This document shows positions 23,392 through 31,947 of a DNA stretch of 41,721 nt, piece by piece (within the stretch, counting starts at the first letter, position 1; every line of letters begins with the position of its first letter). The notes beneath the pieces were generated by a model that was not told the DNA's origin, searched no databases, and saw nothing but the letters and a program-made list of their open reading frames with translations. The stretch covers positions 1 through 41,721 of the forward strand of contig NZ_PQSU01000054.1 in the NCBI RefSeq assembly GCF_002920615.1, read 5' to 3'. The stretch comes from Streptomyces sp. Ru62. Its GTDB lineage: Bacteria; Actinomycetota; Actinomycetes; Streptomycetales; Streptomycetaceae. The translations under genes were made by a program, and so were the position numbers.

Positions 23392-24290
23392 GCGCCTTCA
23401 CCGGCCATCCGCCGCGTCGTGCGTCGCGCACCGTCCTGCCGTGGCTGGCGGCGCCTGCCCTGGTGCTCTTCGTCGGCTTCGCCGTGGTTCCGCTCGTCGG
23501 TGTCTTCGCGCTGAGCTTCACCACGTGGGACGGAATCGGCGCCATCCACCCCTCGGGGCTGACCAGTTGGCGTACGGTGCTCACCGACCCCGGGCTGCCG
23601 CACGCCCTCTGGGTGACGTTCCTGGTGATGGCCGTTTCCTGGGCCGTCCAGACACCGCTGAGCATCCTGCTCGGCACGTTCCTGGCCGGCCGCCAGCGCT
23701 ACCGGGCGGTGCTGGGCGTGGTGTACTTCATCCCGCTGATGCTCAGCTCCGCGGCCATCGCGATCGCGTACAAGGCCCTGCTCGACCCCAATTTCGGGCT
23801 CGGAGCAGGACTGAAGATCCACGCCCTCAGTCAGGACTGGCTGGGCCGGCCCGGCCTCGCGTTCGGCGTCGTCATCTTCGTCGTGTCCTGGCAGTTCATC
23901 CCGTTCCACTCGCTCATATACCAGGGCGGAGTCCAGCAGATCCCGAAATCGCTGTACGAGGCCGCGCAGTTGGACGGAGCCGGGCGCATCCGGCAGTTCT
24001 TCAGCATCACCCTGCCGCAGCTGAAATACACCGTCATCACCTCGTCCACGCTGATGGTGGTCGGGTCGCTGACCTTCTTCGATCTGATCTTCGTCCTGAC
24101 CGAGGGCGGCCCCGGCGACGCCACCCGGGTCCTCGCGCTGGACATGTACAAGCGGGGATTCCAGGCCAGCCTGATGGGACCGGCCAGCGTCATCGCGGTC
24201 ATCCTGGTCCTCGTGGGGCTGGCCCTCGCCCTGCTGCTGCGCCGGCTCGGAGGCCGGGACGCCGGTGCCAGCCAACTCGAGGGGGCCTGA
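23388..24290 (+). CDS. bxlF: ABC transporter permease (MalF-like)
   Basis: 300 residues with about six membrane helices: VLPWLAAPALVLFVGFAVVP, LWVTFLVMAVSWAVQTPLSI, AVLGVVYFIPLMLSSAAIAI, LAFGVVIFVVSWQFIPFHSL, SSTLMVVGSLTFFDLIFVL and VIAVILVLVGLALALLL. The EAA loop that contacts the ATPase is YEAAQLDGAGRIRQFFSITL. ATG 23388 overlaps the bxlE stop (ATGA), so the two are translationally coupled. It pairs with BxlG to form the channel. No ATPase gene follows; in Streptomyces the shared ATPase MsiK normally serves such importers. Confidence 0.9.
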   Translation: MSAFTGHPPRRASRTVLPWLAAPALVLFVGFAVVPLVGVFALSFTTWDGIGAIHPSGLTSWRTVLTDPGLPHALWVTFLVMAVSWAVQTPLSILLGTFLAGRQRYRAVLGVVYFIPLMLSSAAIAIAYKALLDPNFGLGAGLKIHALSQDWLGRPGLAFGVVIFVVSWQFIPFHSLIYQGGVQQIPKSLYEAAQLDGAGRIRQFFSITLPQLKYTVITSSTLMVVGSLTFFDLIFVLTEGGPGDATRVLALDMYKRGFQASLMGPASVIAVILVLVGLALALLLRRLGGRDAGASQLEGA

Positions 24291-24291
24291 G

Positions 24292-25188
24292 ATGACCACG
24301 ACGACGACCGAGCCCCGACGATCGCACAAGGCCGCCCACGGCGAGCGGCAACGCCACACCCGTCAGACCGCCCGTCACCGCAACTGGGCCGGTGGCCTGG
24401 CCGGATGGCTCTGGCTCGTCGTCGTCGCCGTACCCTTGTACTGGACCCTCATCACCAGCCTGAAAGCCCAGAGCCGCTACTACGCGAGCAACCCGCTGGT
24501 GCCTCCGGGCGACCCGACACTGGACAACTACCGGCTGGTCATCGAGTCCGACTTCCTCCGCTACTTCCTGAACAGCGTCGTGGTCACCGCCGGCGCCGTG
24601 GTGCCGGCGGTCGTGTTCTCCTTCATGGCGGCCTACGCGATCGTCCGCGGCTGGCGCATGCGGGTCCTTCGCGCCATGAACGGGCTGTTCCTCATGGGCC
24701 TCGCCATTCCGCTCCAGGCGACGGTGATCCCGGTCTACCTGATCATCATCAAGCTGCACCTGTACGACAGCCTGCCGGCGCTGATCCTCCCGTCGATCGC
24801 CTTCGCCATCCCACTGTCCGTGCTGGTGCTCGCCAACTTCATCCGCGACGTGCCCGAAGAGCTGTTCGACTCCATGCGGGTCGACGGCGCCACCGAATGG
24901 ACGACACTGTGGCGGCTGGCGGCACCGCTCACCCGGCCGGCCATCCTCACCGTGACCATCTTCAACGCACTGACCATTTGGAACGGATTTCTGCTGCCGC
25001 TGGTCCTCACCCAGAGCCCTGGCCGCCGGACCCTGCCGCTCGCACTGTGGACCTTCCAGGGGCAGTACGGGGTCAACGTTCCCGCCGTTCTCGCCTCCGT
25101 CGTCCTCACCACACTGCCCGTCCTGGTCCTGTACGCGTTCGGTCGCCGCCAGCTGCTGAGCGGTCTGACCGCCGGATTCAGCCGCTGA
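24292..25188 (+). CDS. bxlG: ABC transporter permease (MalG-like)
   Basis: 298 residues. Helices include GGLAGWLWLVVVAVPLYWTL, YFLNSVVVTAGAVVPAVVFS, LFLMGLAIPLQATVIPVYLI, LPALILPSIAFAIPLSVLVL and PAVLASVVLTTLPVLVLYAF. The EAA-type loop is LFDSMRVDGATEWTTLWRLA. The C-terminus GRRQLLSGLTAGFS is typical of MalG-type subunits. ATG 24292 lies one base past the bxlF stop, with GAGGGGG upstream. A hairpin follows the stop codon directly, so it may end or attenuate the transporter transcript before the GH3 gene. Confidence 0.9.
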   Translation: MTTTTTEPRRSHKAAHGERQRHTRQTARHRNWAGGLAGWLWLVVVAVPLYWTLITSLKAQSRYYASNPLVPPGDPTLDNYRLVIESDFLRYFLNSVVVTAGAVVPAVVFSFMAAYAIVRGWRMRVLRAMNGLFLMGLAIPLQATVIPVYLIIIKLHLYDSLPALILPSIAFAIPLSVLVLANFIRDVPEELFDSMRVDGATEWTTLWRLAAPLTRPAILTVTIFNALTIWNGFLLPLVLTQSPGRRTLPLALWTFQGQYGVNVPAVLASVVLTTLPVLVLYAFGRRQLLSGLTAGFSR

Positions 25189-25190
25189 CC

Positions 25191-25208
25191 GACACCGTGA
25201 CCGGTGTC
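25191..25208 (+). terminator. hairpin after bxlG
   Basis: GACACCG-TGAC-CGGTGTC, a 7-base stem with a 4-base loop, begins two bases after the bxlG stop. No U-run follows. The 304 bases from 25189 to 25492 contain no gene; further GC-rich symmetry (near 25227-25255) is present. The hairpin may lower readthrough so that the enzyme is made at a different level from the importer. Confidence 0.4.
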
Positions 25209-25492
25209 CGGTCTGTGGCCCGGGACGTCCGGGGAGCCCCGGGACCGAGCGGTGGGACGCGGCAGACCAAGGCCGTTGCCCGCACCTCCCGGTCCGGGCC
25301 GGTACCTCGTCCACCGGCCGGGCCGGAGGACGACCTGCGTCACCCCCGGAAGCACCAGCAGCCTCGTCCCCCGGGCGCGGCGGATCCGGGCCGATGCCGG
25401 AGCCTGCAAGCGATCTGCCCCGCCGTGAGTCCCGCCCGTCTACCTGTTCGCCCGTCGCGCCCTGGTCGAGGCCCGATGGGCGTGGGAGGAAA

Positions 25493-27874
25493 GTGAACGC
25501 CATCGTGGCCGTAGAGAACACGCCCGCAATCCCCCTCTGGAACGACACCACCGCCTCTGTCACCGCGAGGGTCGACGCTCTGATCGACGCGATGACCCTT
25601 CAGGAGAAGACCGCCCAGTTGTACGGGGTGTGGGTGGGAGCCTCCGACCAGGGCGGTGAGGTGGCCCCCCATCAGCACGACATGGAGGAGGCCGTCGATC
25701 TCGACGCGCTCCTGCCCACTGGACTGGGCCAGCTGACCCGGCCCTTCGGCACCGGTCCGGTAGACCCCGCCCTGGGTGCGCTCTCCCTGGCGCGCACCCA
25801 GGCCCGGATCGCCGCCACGAACCGGTTCGGCATCCCCGCTCTGGCGCATGACGAGTGTCTGGCCGGCTTCGCCGCCTGGGGGGCGACCGCCTACCCCGTT
25901 CCACTGTCCTGGGGCGCCACCTTCGATCCGGACACGGTGCGGCGCATGGCCACCGCGATCGGCCGCGACATGCGTGCCGTCGGCGTCCACCAGGGACTCG
26001 CGCCCGTCCTGGACGTCGTGCGCGACGCCCGCTGGGGCCGGACCGAGGAGACCATCGGCGAGGACCCGTACCTCGTCGGCACCATCGGTACGGCATACGT
26101 GCAGGGCCTCCAGTCCGCCGGGATCGTCGCCACCCTCAAGCACTTCGCAGGCCACTCGGCCTCCCGCGCCGGCCGTAACCTCGCTCCCTCCTCCGTGGGC
26201 CCGCGTGAGCGCGCCGACGTTCTGCTCCCTCCCTTCGAGATGGCGATCCGTGAAGGCGGCGCCCGGTCGGTGATGAACGCCTACACGGACACCGACGGCA
26301 TGCCCTCCGCGGCCGACGAGGACCTGCTCACCGGGCTGCTGCGCGACACGTGGGGCTTCGACGGCACTGTCGTCGCCGACTACTTCGCCATCGCCTTCCT
26401 GAAGACCCTGCACGGCATCGCAGCCGACTGGGCCGGTGCCGCCCGCGCGGCGCTGCGCGCGGGCATCGACGTCGAACTGCCCAATGTCAAGACGTACGGC
26501 ACGCCCCTGGCCGAGGCCGTCGCCGACGGCCGTGTTCCGGAGGCGTTGGTCGATCGCGCCCTGCGCCGGGTACTCAGCCAGAAGGCTGTGCTCGGCCTGC
26601 TCGACCCTGACTGGAACGCCGTGCCGGCCGCGCTCGACGGGGCGGATCCGGACGACCCGGCCGCCCTGCGCGGCCGGATCGACCTGGACAGTCCGGAGAA
26701 CCGCGCTCTGGCCCGCACGGTCGCCGAGGAAGCGGTCGTGCTGCTGAGCAACGACGGCACCCTGCCGCTCGGCAGGCCGCGCCGCATCGCCCTGCTCGGT
26801 CCCAACGCCGACGAGCCCACCGCCGTACTGGGCTGCTACTCCTTCCCCCAGCACATCGGCGTCCACCACCCGGCGACCCCACTGGGCATCGCGCTGCCCA
26901 CGCTGCGCGAGACCCTCGCCACCGAGTTCCCCGACGCCGAGATCACGGTCGCCCGCGGCACCGGAATCGACGACGGGGACCTCTCCGGCATCCCCGAGGC
27001 CGCCCGGGTGGCACGCGAGGCCGATGTCGCCGTGGTGGCACTCGGCGACCGTGCCGGGCTCTTCGGGCGGGGCACCAGCGGCGAGGGGTGCGACGTCGAG
27101 GCGCTGGCGCTGCCCGGCGCGCAGCAGCACCTGCTCGACACCCTGCTCGACCTGGAGACACCCGTGGTCACCGTGCTGCTCGCGGGACGACCGTACGCAC
27201 TCGGCCGCGCCGTGCAGGAGTCCGCGGCGATCGTGCAGTCGTTCTTCCCCGGTGAGGAGGGCACGCAGGCGATCGCCGGGGTGCTCAGCGGCCGTACCAA
27301 TCCCTCCGGGCGTCTCCCGGTCAGCGTGCCGCGCGGGCCGAACTCACAGCCGACCACGTACCTCGGGGCGCGGCTCGCGCACCGCAGCGAGGTGTCCAAC
27401 ATCGACCCGACACCCGCGTTCGCCTTCGGCCACGGCCTGTCCTACACGCGGTTCGACTGGACAGACCTGACCGTGGATATTCCACAGGCCCCGACGGACG
27501 GCGAGTTCGTCCTCGCCTTCACCGTCCGCAACTCGGGCGGGCGGTCCGGAACCGAGGTCGTCCAGGTCTATCTGCACGACCCGGTCGCCTCCGTCGTCCA
27601 GCCGGTGCAGCGCCTCGTCGGCTACACCCGGGTCGGCCTGGAGCCGGGCGAGGCCCGGCGTCTGCGTGTCACCGTCCCGGCCGATGTCGCCTCCTTCACG
27701 GGACGCGACGGCCGGCGCGTCGTCGAACCGGGCGAGCTGGAAGTGCGGTTGTCCGCCTCCAGCGCGGATCCGCGCCTGACGGCCAGGGTCACGCTGACCG
27801 GAGCCGAGCGCCACGTGGATCACACCCGGCGCTTGCACGCCACGGTGGGGCAGGAGCCGGTCGCCCGGGCCTGA
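25493..27874 (+). CDS. bxlA: glycoside hydrolase family 3 (probable beta-xylosidase)
   Basis: 793 residues. The N-terminal barrel runs from DALIDAMTLQEKTAQLYGVW through GIPALAHDECLAGFAAWGAT, GLAPVLDVVRDARWGRTEET, ATLKHFAGHSASRAGRNLAP and GFDGTVVADYFAI; the Asp in that last motif (D296) is the GH3 nucleophile. The second domain has NRALARTVAEEAVVLLSNDG and the DVAVVALGDRAGLFGRGTSG loop. A fibronectin-III-like C-terminal domain has GTEVVQVYLHDPVASVVQPV and LVGYTRVGLEPGEARRLRVT. There is no signal peptide, so it acts in the cytoplasm on the imported disaccharide. GTG 25493 has GGGAGGAAA directly upstream. Whether xylose, glucose or arabinose is released cannot be proved here. Confidence 0.88.
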   Translation: MNAIVAVENTPAIPLWNDTTASVTARVDALIDAMTLQEKTAQLYGVWVGASDQGGEVAPHQHDMEEAVDLDALLPTGLGQLTRPFGTGPVDPALGALSLARTQARIAATNRFGIPALAHDECLAGFAAWGATAYPVPLSWGATFDPDTVRRMATAIGRDMRAVGVHQGLAPVLDVVRDARWGRTEETIGEDPYLVGTIGTAYVQGLQSAGIVATLKHFAGHSASRAGRNLAPSSVGPRERADVLLPPFEMAIREGGARSVMNAYTDTDGMPSAADEDLLTGLLRDTWGFDGTVVADYFAIAFLKTLHGIAADWAGAARAALRAGIDVELPNVKTYGTPLAEAVADGRVPEALVDRALRRVLSQKAVLGLLDPDWNAVPAALDGADPDDPAALRGRIDLDSPENRALARTVAEEAVVLLSNDGTLPLGRPRRIALLGPNADEPTAVLGCYSFPQHIGVHHPATPLGIALPTLRETLATEFPDAEITVARGTGIDDGDLSGIPEAARVAREADVAVVALGDRAGLFGRGTSGEGCDVEALALPGAQQHLLDTLLDLETPVVTVLLAGRPYALGRAVQESAAIVQSFFPGEEGTQAIAGVLSGRTNPSGRLPVSVPRGPNSQPTTYLGARLAHRSEVSNIDPTPAFAFGHGLSYTRFDWTDLTVDIPQAPTDGEFVLAFTVRNSGGRSGTEVVQVYLHDPVASVVQPVQRLVGYTRVGLEPGEARRLRVTVPADVASFTGRDGRRVVEPGELEVRLSASSADPRLTARVTLTGAERHVDHTRRLHATVGQEPVARA

Positions 27875-27930
27875 ACGGGCAAGCGCGGCGCACGTCGCGG
27901 TAGCGGCGGCGCTGCGCACCCCGGACCGCG

Positions 27931-27956
27931 GGGCCGGTCATGTGGTGGCCCGGCCC
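27931..27956. terminator. hairpin between convergent bxlA and FAH-family genes
   Basis: GGGCCGG and CCGGCCC (27931-27937 and 27950-27956) with a 12-base loop lie in the 107 bases between the two stop codons and could end transcripts from both sides. Confidence 0.45.
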
Positions 27957-27981
27957 TGTCGGTTCCGGGGACTTGGTCATC

Positions 27982-29169
27982 TCACAGCACGCCGCGTCGC
28001 GCGAGGTTACGCATCAGCGCTCGTACCCCGAACGTCCACGGCGCGGCCTGCTCGCTGGGGACGACGGTGTTCACCAGAGCGCCGAGTCGCGGGCTGGAGA
28101 TCCGCACGACGTCACCGTACTCGTGGGTGAAGCCCGCGCCGGATGCCTGCCGGTCCTCGGTGGGGGCGAACAGCGTTCCGGTGAACAGCACGAAGCCGTC
28201 CGGGTATTGATGGTGCGCACCGTGCGTGGCGGCCACCAGTTCCGTTACATCGCGGCTGATCTCGCGCATGGAACTGCTGCCGTGGAGTACGTAGCCGTCC
28301 GGGCCGTCGATCCGCAGGCCGATGTCGAGCTTCCGTACGGTGTCGAGGTCGAAGCCCTCGTCGAGCAGGCGGATGAAGGGGCCGATCGCGCAAGAGGCGT
28401 TGTTGTCCTTCGCGCGGGACAGCAGCAGGGCGCTGCGCCCCTCGACGTCGCGGAGGTTGACGTCGTTGCCGAGCGTCGCGCCGCGTACCCGGCCGCGCGA
28501 ATCCACGACGAGGACGACCTCGGGCTCAGGGTTGTTCCACACCGAGGAGCCGAGCACTCCGATGTCGGCGCCGGTTCCGACCGCAGACAGTACCGGGGCC
28601 TTGGTGAACACCTCCGGGTCCGGCCCGATCCCGACCTCCAGGTACTGCGACCACAGTCCTTCGGAAGCCAGCAGTTCCCTGGCCCTGTCCGCTTCCGGCG
28701 ATCCGGGGCGGATGCCGTCGAGCGCACCGCCCACCACCTGCTTCACGCGGGCCCGGACCTCGGCGGCCTGCGCCGGATCGCCGCCCGTGCGCTCCTCGAT
28801 GACGCGTTCCAGCAGACTCCGCGCGAAGGTGACACCCGCGGCCTTGATCACCTGCAGGTCGACGGGGGCGAGCAGATGCGGGACGTCATGGCGGCCGGCC
28901 GGTGCCGCCAGCAGTTCGTCCAGGCGCCAGGTGTGTCCGCCCTCGGCCTCGCGGACGACCGTCACCGCGTCGTCGCGTTCCATCAGTTCGGAGACGGTGG
29001 GCACGATGGCCGTCAGGTCGACGACCTGATCGCCCCGGACCGCGGCCACACAGGGTCCGTCCCATTCCGGGTGGTGGACGCGCGCGACGAGGGCGGCTCG
29101 GCCCATGTCCTCCGGCAGGACGGAGGCGGCGGTGAGGACCGGACGAGTAGGGGCTGCTGCCGGTTCCAC
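27982..29169 (-). CDS. FAH-family 2-keto-3-deoxy-sugar-acid dehydratase (XylX-like)
   Basis: 395 residues. The long form of the fumarylacetoacetate hydrolase family that includes XylX, 2-keto-3-deoxy-D-xylonate dehydratase, which yields alpha-ketoglutarate semialdehyde. LEVGIGPDPEVFTKAPVLSA, VGTGADIGVLGSSVWNNPEP, EVVLVVDSRGRVRGATLGND, VNLRDVEGRSALLLSRAKDN, NASCAIGPFIRLLDEGF, HHQYPDGFVLFTGTLFAPTE and PWTFGVRALMRNLARRG match that subfamily. NPEPEVV and GNDVNLRD carry the acidic Mg ligands. GTG 29169 follows GGAGAG. It lies 47 bases behind the IlvD/Edd dehydratase, the enzyme that would make its substrate. An L-arabinose-pathway role (2-keto-3-deoxy-L-arabinonate) is an alternative. Confidence 0.83.
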   Translation of the reverse strand: MEPAAAPTRPVLTAASVLPEDMGRAALVARVHHPEWDGPCVAAVRGDQVVDLTAIVPTVSELMERDDAVTVVREAEGGHTWRLDELLAAPAGRHDVPHLLAPVDLQVIKAAGVTFARSLLERVIEERTGGDPAQAAEVRARVKQVVGGALDGIRPGSPEADRARELLASEGLWSQYLEVGIGPDPEVFTKAPVLSAVGTGADIGVLGSSVWNNPEPEVVLVVDSRGRVRGATLGNDVNLRDVEGRSALLLSRAKDNNASCAIGPFIRLLDEGFDLDTVRKLDIGLRIDGPDGYVLHGSSSMREISRDVTELVAATHGAHHQYPDGFVLFTGTLFAPTEDRQASGAGFTHEYGDVVRISSPRLGALVNTVVPSEQAAPWTFGVRALMRNLARRGVL

Positions 29170-29216
29170 GATCGATGCTCTCCTGGTTTCGAGGGATGCG
29201 GTCGACTGGCGTGGAA

Positions 29217-30953
29217 TCAATGGGAGTCGCGGGGGACCTCGTGTCCACGGCATCCCCGCAGGAAGCCGAAGTCGGCGCCCTGGTGCGCCTGTTCCACGTT
29301 CTGGGTGTAGAGCCAGGTGTAGCCGCTGGTGTGCCGTTCGGCGGGGGCCCGCCACGCATCCCGGCGCCGCGTGAGCTCGGCGTCGTCCACGTCCAGGCGC
29401 AGGGTGCGGTTCGGGACGTCGAGGACGACGGGGTCCCCGTCGCGCACCAGGGCGAGCGGTCCGCCGACGGCGGCCTCGGGCGCCACGTGCAGGACCACCG
29501 TGCCGTATCCGGTACCGCTCATCCGGCCGTCGCAGACGCGCACCATGTCCTTGACGCCTGCCTTCAGCAGCTTGGCGGGCAGCGGGACGTTGGAGACCTC
29601 GGGCATGCCGGGGTAGCCCTTGGGGCCGGCGTTGCGGATGACGATGACGGTGTTCTCGTCGATGTCGAGTTCCGGGTCGTCGGCCACCTCGTGGTAGGCC
29701 TCGGGGGAGTCGAAGACGCGGGCGGGGCCGCGGTGGGTGAGCAGGTGCGGCGAAGCGGCGGACTGCTTGATCACGGCGCCGTCGGGGCACAGGTTGCCGC
29801 GGAGGACGGCGGTGCCGGTGCCGGCCGGCTGGAAGGGGGCGTCCAGGCTGGTGATGACGTCGGAGTCGAGGCATTCGGCGTTCTCGGTGTTCTCCGCGAC
29901 GGTGCGTCCGGTCACCGTGATCTGTCCGCCGTGCAGCAGCTCGCCGCGGAGCAGTTCGGCGATGACGGCGGGCAGCCCGCCCGCGTAGCAGAAGTCCTCC
30001 ATGAGGTACTTGCCGCTGGGCATCAGGTTGACCAGGGTCGGCACTGCGCGGACCAGGTCGTCGAAGTCCCGCAGGCGCAGGTCGACACCGACGCGTCCGG
30101 CGATCGCGGTGAGGTGGATGATCGCGTTCGTGGAGCCGCCGATGGCCGCGTTGACCCGGATGGCGTTCTCGAACGCCTCCCGGGTCAGGATCCGCGAGGG
30201 ACGCAGTTCCTCCTCCACCATCCGTACGATGCGCTGTCCCGCCGCCTGCGCGGTCTCCATCCGCCGGGCGTCGACCGCGGGCCAGGCCGCCGAGCCCGGC
30301 AGCTGCATGCCGAGCGCCTCGGCCATGCAGGCCATCGTCGAGGCGGTCCCCATTGTCATGCAGTGCCCGTTGGAGCGGGCCATGCACCCTTCCGCGAAGA
30401 AGCATTCCTCATCGGTCATCCGGCCGGTCTTCAGGTCCTCCTCGAACTTCCACACGTGGGTGCCGGATCCCACGTCCTGGCCCCGGTACTTGCCGTTGAG
30501 CATCGGCCCGCCGGTCACCATGACGGCGGGCAGGTCGACGCTGGCGGCGCCCATGAGCATGGCGGGGGTCGTCTTGTCGCAGCCGGACAGCAGCACGACA
30601 CCGTCGAGTGGATTGGCCCGGATCAGCTCCTCGACCTCCATGGCCATGAGGTTGCGGTACAGCATGGCGGTGGGGCGCATCAGGGTCTCGCCGGTGGCCA
30701 TGGTCGGGAACTGGAGCGGCAGGCCGCCCGCCTGCCACACGCCGCGTTTGACGGCCTCGGCGACGCGTGTCAGATGGGCGTTGCACGGGGCGAGTTCGGA
30801 GGCGCTGGTCGCGATACCGATGACGGGACGCCCGTCGAACACCTCGTGCCCGAGCCCCTGGTTGCGCATCCAGGAGCGGTACAGCATCCCGCTGCGGCCC
30901 TGTGCGCCGAACCATGCCTGGCTGCGGCGGCTCGTCTTCTGACCGTCGGTCAT
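29217..30953 (-). CDS. IlvD/Edd-family sugar-acid dehydratase (xylonate/arabinonate type)
   Basis: 578 residues. A [2Fe-2S] and Mg enzyme that removes water from an aldonate to give 2-keto-3-deoxy acid. Cluster Cys are visible in SELAPCNAHL (C57), LLSGCDKTTPAMLMGAA (C125) and SNGHCMTMGTASTMACMAEA (C198). AIGGSTNAIIHLTAIAGRVG, CPDGAVIKQSA, VIRNAGPKGYPGMPEVSN and CDGRMSGTGYGTVVLHVAPE are family motifs. The length fits the pentonate dehydratase branch better than the 610-residue IlvD or Edd enzymes. ATG 30953 follows GGGAGTG. It is first in an operon with the XylX-like gene and divergent from the GntR gene, whose product probably controls it. Confidence 0.85.
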   Translation of the reverse strand: MTDGQKTSRRSQAWFGAQGRSGMLYRSWMRNQGLGHEVFDGRPVIGIATSASELAPCNAHLTRVAEAVKRGVWQAGGLPLQFPTMATGETLMRPTAMLYRNLMAMEVEELIRANPLDGVVLLSGCDKTTPAMLMGAASVDLPAVMVTGGPMLNGKYRGQDVGSGTHVWKFEEDLKTGRMTDEECFFAEGCMARSNGHCMTMGTASTMACMAEALGMQLPGSAAWPAVDARRMETAQAAGQRIVRMVEEELRPSRILTREAFENAIRVNAAIGGSTNAIIHLTAIAGRVGVDLRLRDFDDLVRAVPTLVNLMPSGKYLMEDFCYAGGLPAVIAELLRGELLHGGQITVTGRTVAENTENAECLDSDVITSLDAPFQPAGTGTAVLRGNLCPDGAVIKQSAASPHLLTHRGPARVFDSPEAYHEVADDPELDIDENTVIVIRNAGPKGYPGMPEVSNVPLPAKLLKAGVKDMVRVCDGRMSGTGYGTVVLHVAPEAAVGGPLALVRDGDPVVLDVPNRTLRLDVDDAELTRRRDAWRAPAERHTSGYTWLYTQNVEQAHQGADFGFLRGCRGHEVPRDSH

Positions 30954-30999
30954 GTGGTCACTCCCGTGGCTTCGGCGTCGTCCGCTTCGCGATGGGGCG

Positions 31000-31052
31000 T
31001 TGTCGGGTGAGGCCCCGCAGGCCGTATCCTGTGACGCAATCATTAAATGATT
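31000..31052 (+). promoter_or_regulatory. promoter and palindromic operator of the GntR gene
   Basis: A possible promoter is TTGTCG (31000-31005) with TATCCT (31025-31030). Just after it lies AATCATT-A-AATGATT (31038-31052), a perfect 7-1-7 palindrome and strikingly AT-rich for this DNA. It ends six bases before the GntR start and about 85 bases before the dehydratase start on the other strand, a place from which the regulator could control both. Confidence 0.6.
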
Positions 31053-31058
31053 CGATGA

Positions 31059-31814
31059 ATGGCGTCCAGGGGGCGGGCAGAGATCGTGGTGCACTTCCTG
31101 ACCACGCACCAGCGCGTGGTCGACGAACTCGGGCGGCGCGTCGTGGGTGGCGTGTGGCAACCGGGGAATCCTCTGCCGGTCGAGGACGCGCTCGCGGCCG
31201 AGATCGGCGTCAGCCGAGGTGTTGTGCGGGAGGCGGTCAAGGCACTGGCGGCCAAGGGCATGCTGCACGTACGCCCGCGCACCGGCACGCGCGTACTGCC
31301 TCCGGAGCACTGGAACCACCTGGACCGTGACGTGCTGCGCTGGAAACAGGCCGGGGACGCCACGGCCCTGCTGCGCGACACGGGCGAACTGCGCCGGATC
31401 GTCGAGCCCGAGGCGGCCCGGCTCGCCGCGAACCGGGCCGGCACCGACGATGTACGAGTGCTGTACGACTCCCTGGCGGCCATGGAGGCTGCGGCGGCGG
31501 AACCCGGCCGCCGCGGCTACGTCGAGGCCGACATCGCCTTCCACCGGGCGTTGCTCGACGCCAGCGGCAACCGTCTCCTTGGCTCGCTGGGCCGCGCTGT
31601 CGACATCGCACTGGAACACAGCTTCCTCATCAGCACCCAGACCCCCGGCGCGGTGGAAGCCTCGCTGCCGGGTCACCGCGCCGTCGTGGAGGCCGTCGAG
31701 GCCCACGATCCAGCGGCCGCGGCGGCTGCCGTACTGGCCATCATCAAAGCCGCCGACAGAGAGATCACCCATTCACCCGGAATGCCGAGCGGTAGGCCGG
31801 GCGACGCCGTGTGA
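31059..31814 (+). CDS. GntR-family regulator, FadR/FCD subgroup
   Basis: 251 residues. The winged-helix domain reads VVDELGRRVVGGVWQPGNPL, VEDALAAEIGVSRGVVREAV, KALAAKGMLHVRPRTGTRVL (residues about 18-77). The all-helical FCD effector domain has LLRDTGELRRIVEPEAARLA, ADIAFHRALLDASGNRLLGS and LPGHRAVVEAVEAHDPAAAA; Asp and His residues in ADIAFHRA and GHRAVVEA fit the usual metal/ligand site. Likely a repressor released by a sugar acid or keto acid of the dehydratase pathway. ATG 31059 lacks a Shine-Dalgarno; GTG 31086 or 31089 is a possible alternative, and leaderless translation is another. Confidence 0.85.
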   Translation: MASRGRAEIVVHFLTTHQRVVDELGRRVVGGVWQPGNPLPVEDALAAEIGVSRGVVREAVKALAAKGMLHVRPRTGTRVLPPEHWNHLDRDVLRWKQAGDATALLRDTGELRRIVEPEAARLAANRAGTDDVRVLYDSLAAMEAAAAEPGRRGYVEADIAFHRALLDASGNRLLGSLGRAVDIALEHSFLISTQTPGAVEASLPGHRAVVEAVEAHDPAAAAAAVLAIIKAADREITHSPGMPSGRPGDAV

Positions 31815-31947
31815 CCTGCCACGGCCGCGACCCCGCGGCGTCCTTGGCAGGGGCATGGAAGCGGTCGACGCCGGCGGCCCTCGTCCGGCCGCACGTGGGG
31901 CGAGTTGTGTGCCCAGGGGCTTGGGGGTCAGCCGGAGAAGATCGCCC

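Noticed and set aside
27940..29310. 456-codon plus-strand frame opposite the XylX-like gene
   Set aside because: Antisense to a well-conserved FAH-family protein; no start signal or motif of its own.
29175..31010. 611-codon plus-strand frame opposite the IlvD/Edd dehydratase
   Set aside because: The minus strand carries the conserved Fe-S cysteine motifs and a good start; the antisense frame shows no family and many Gly/Val/His runs.
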